Positions 6,352 to 6,396 of a stretch of DNA of 6,396 nt are shown here, piece after piece. The position numbers and the translations under genes are program-made. The notes below the pieces were generated by a model. The model was not told the origin of the DNA. It made no database searches and was given only the letters and a program-made list of their open reading frames with translations. Where the stretch lies: NCBI GenBank assembly GCA_049282265.1, contig JBAPTR010000027.1, forward strand, positions 1-6,396, given 5' to 3'. Source of the DNA: CAYUCJ01 sp049282265. GTDB taxonomy: Bacteria > Desulfobacterota > DSM-4660 > Desulfatiglandales > Desulfatiglandaceae. Numbering within the stretch: position 1 is the first letter of the stretch; every line of letters starts with the position of its first letter.

Positions 6352-6396
6352 CTAATTCTCACCTCGTTGGTTCATGTTGTGTTGCTTGGTCGTAAC
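6169..6396 (-). mobile_element. Remnant of an IS1380-family insertion sequence (5' end)
   Basis: This block holds the transposase 5' fragment and its leader up to the window edge. I could not identify a terminal inverted repeat in 6352-6396, and no second copy of this sequence lies elsewhere in the window, so the outer boundary of the element is unknown and may lie beyond 6396. The inner boundary is the abrupt junction with dedA sequence at about 6169-6180. Confidence 0.65.

Noticed and set aside
6173..6355. Continuation of the DedA frame as a real protein
   Set aside because: This part is the antisense of the transposase fragment and is rich in Pro, Arg and Ser, unlike any DedA segment.

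Overview
The window looks like chromosomal sequence from a Gram-negative, probably deltaproteobacterial (Desulfobacterota or relative), anaerobe or microaerobe. This rests on protein flavour only: a secreted VIT/vWA protein with an AgmX/PglI-type tail, a GlcD-type flavoprotein, a small bacterial cytochrome b5 fused to a DUF2231-like membrane domain, and an IS1380-family transposase. No rRNA, tRNA or other taxonomic marker is present, so the assignment is inference.

Layout, left to right. Positions 1-412 hold no convincing gene. 413-2770 (+) encodes a 785-residue exported protein with a VIT domain, a vWA domain with an intact MIDAS motif, and a C-terminal two-cysteine domain of the AgmX/PglI kind. 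It converges on 2858-4234 (-), a 458-residue GlcD/D-lactate dehydrogenase-like FAD oxidoreductase. Upstream of glcD on the same strand is an AT-richer type II toxin-antitoxin pair, brnT (4604-4903) and a CopG-type brnA (4282-4617), overlapping by 14 bases. A candidate promoter with a perfect 10-bp palindrome lies just before brnT. 5123-5845 (-) encodes a cytochrome b5 domain followed by four membrane helices. Divergent from it at 6023 (+) is the first ~50 codons of a DedA-family membrane protein. That fragment ends abruptly at ~6170 in the 5' part of an IS1380-family transposase gene lying on the opposite strand (6351 to ~6169).

The genes do not form one obvious pathway. Two are redox proteins (GlcD-like and b5-DUF2231), one is a stand-alone toxin-antitoxin cassette that may feed transcription into glcD, and the right edge is a mobile-element scar that destroyed a dedA gene. 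No CRISPR array, phage module or clearly new multi-gene system is visible. The points most worth checking are the VIT-vWA-AgmX architecture, the b5-DUF2231 fusion, the brnTA control region and the dedA/IS1380 junction.
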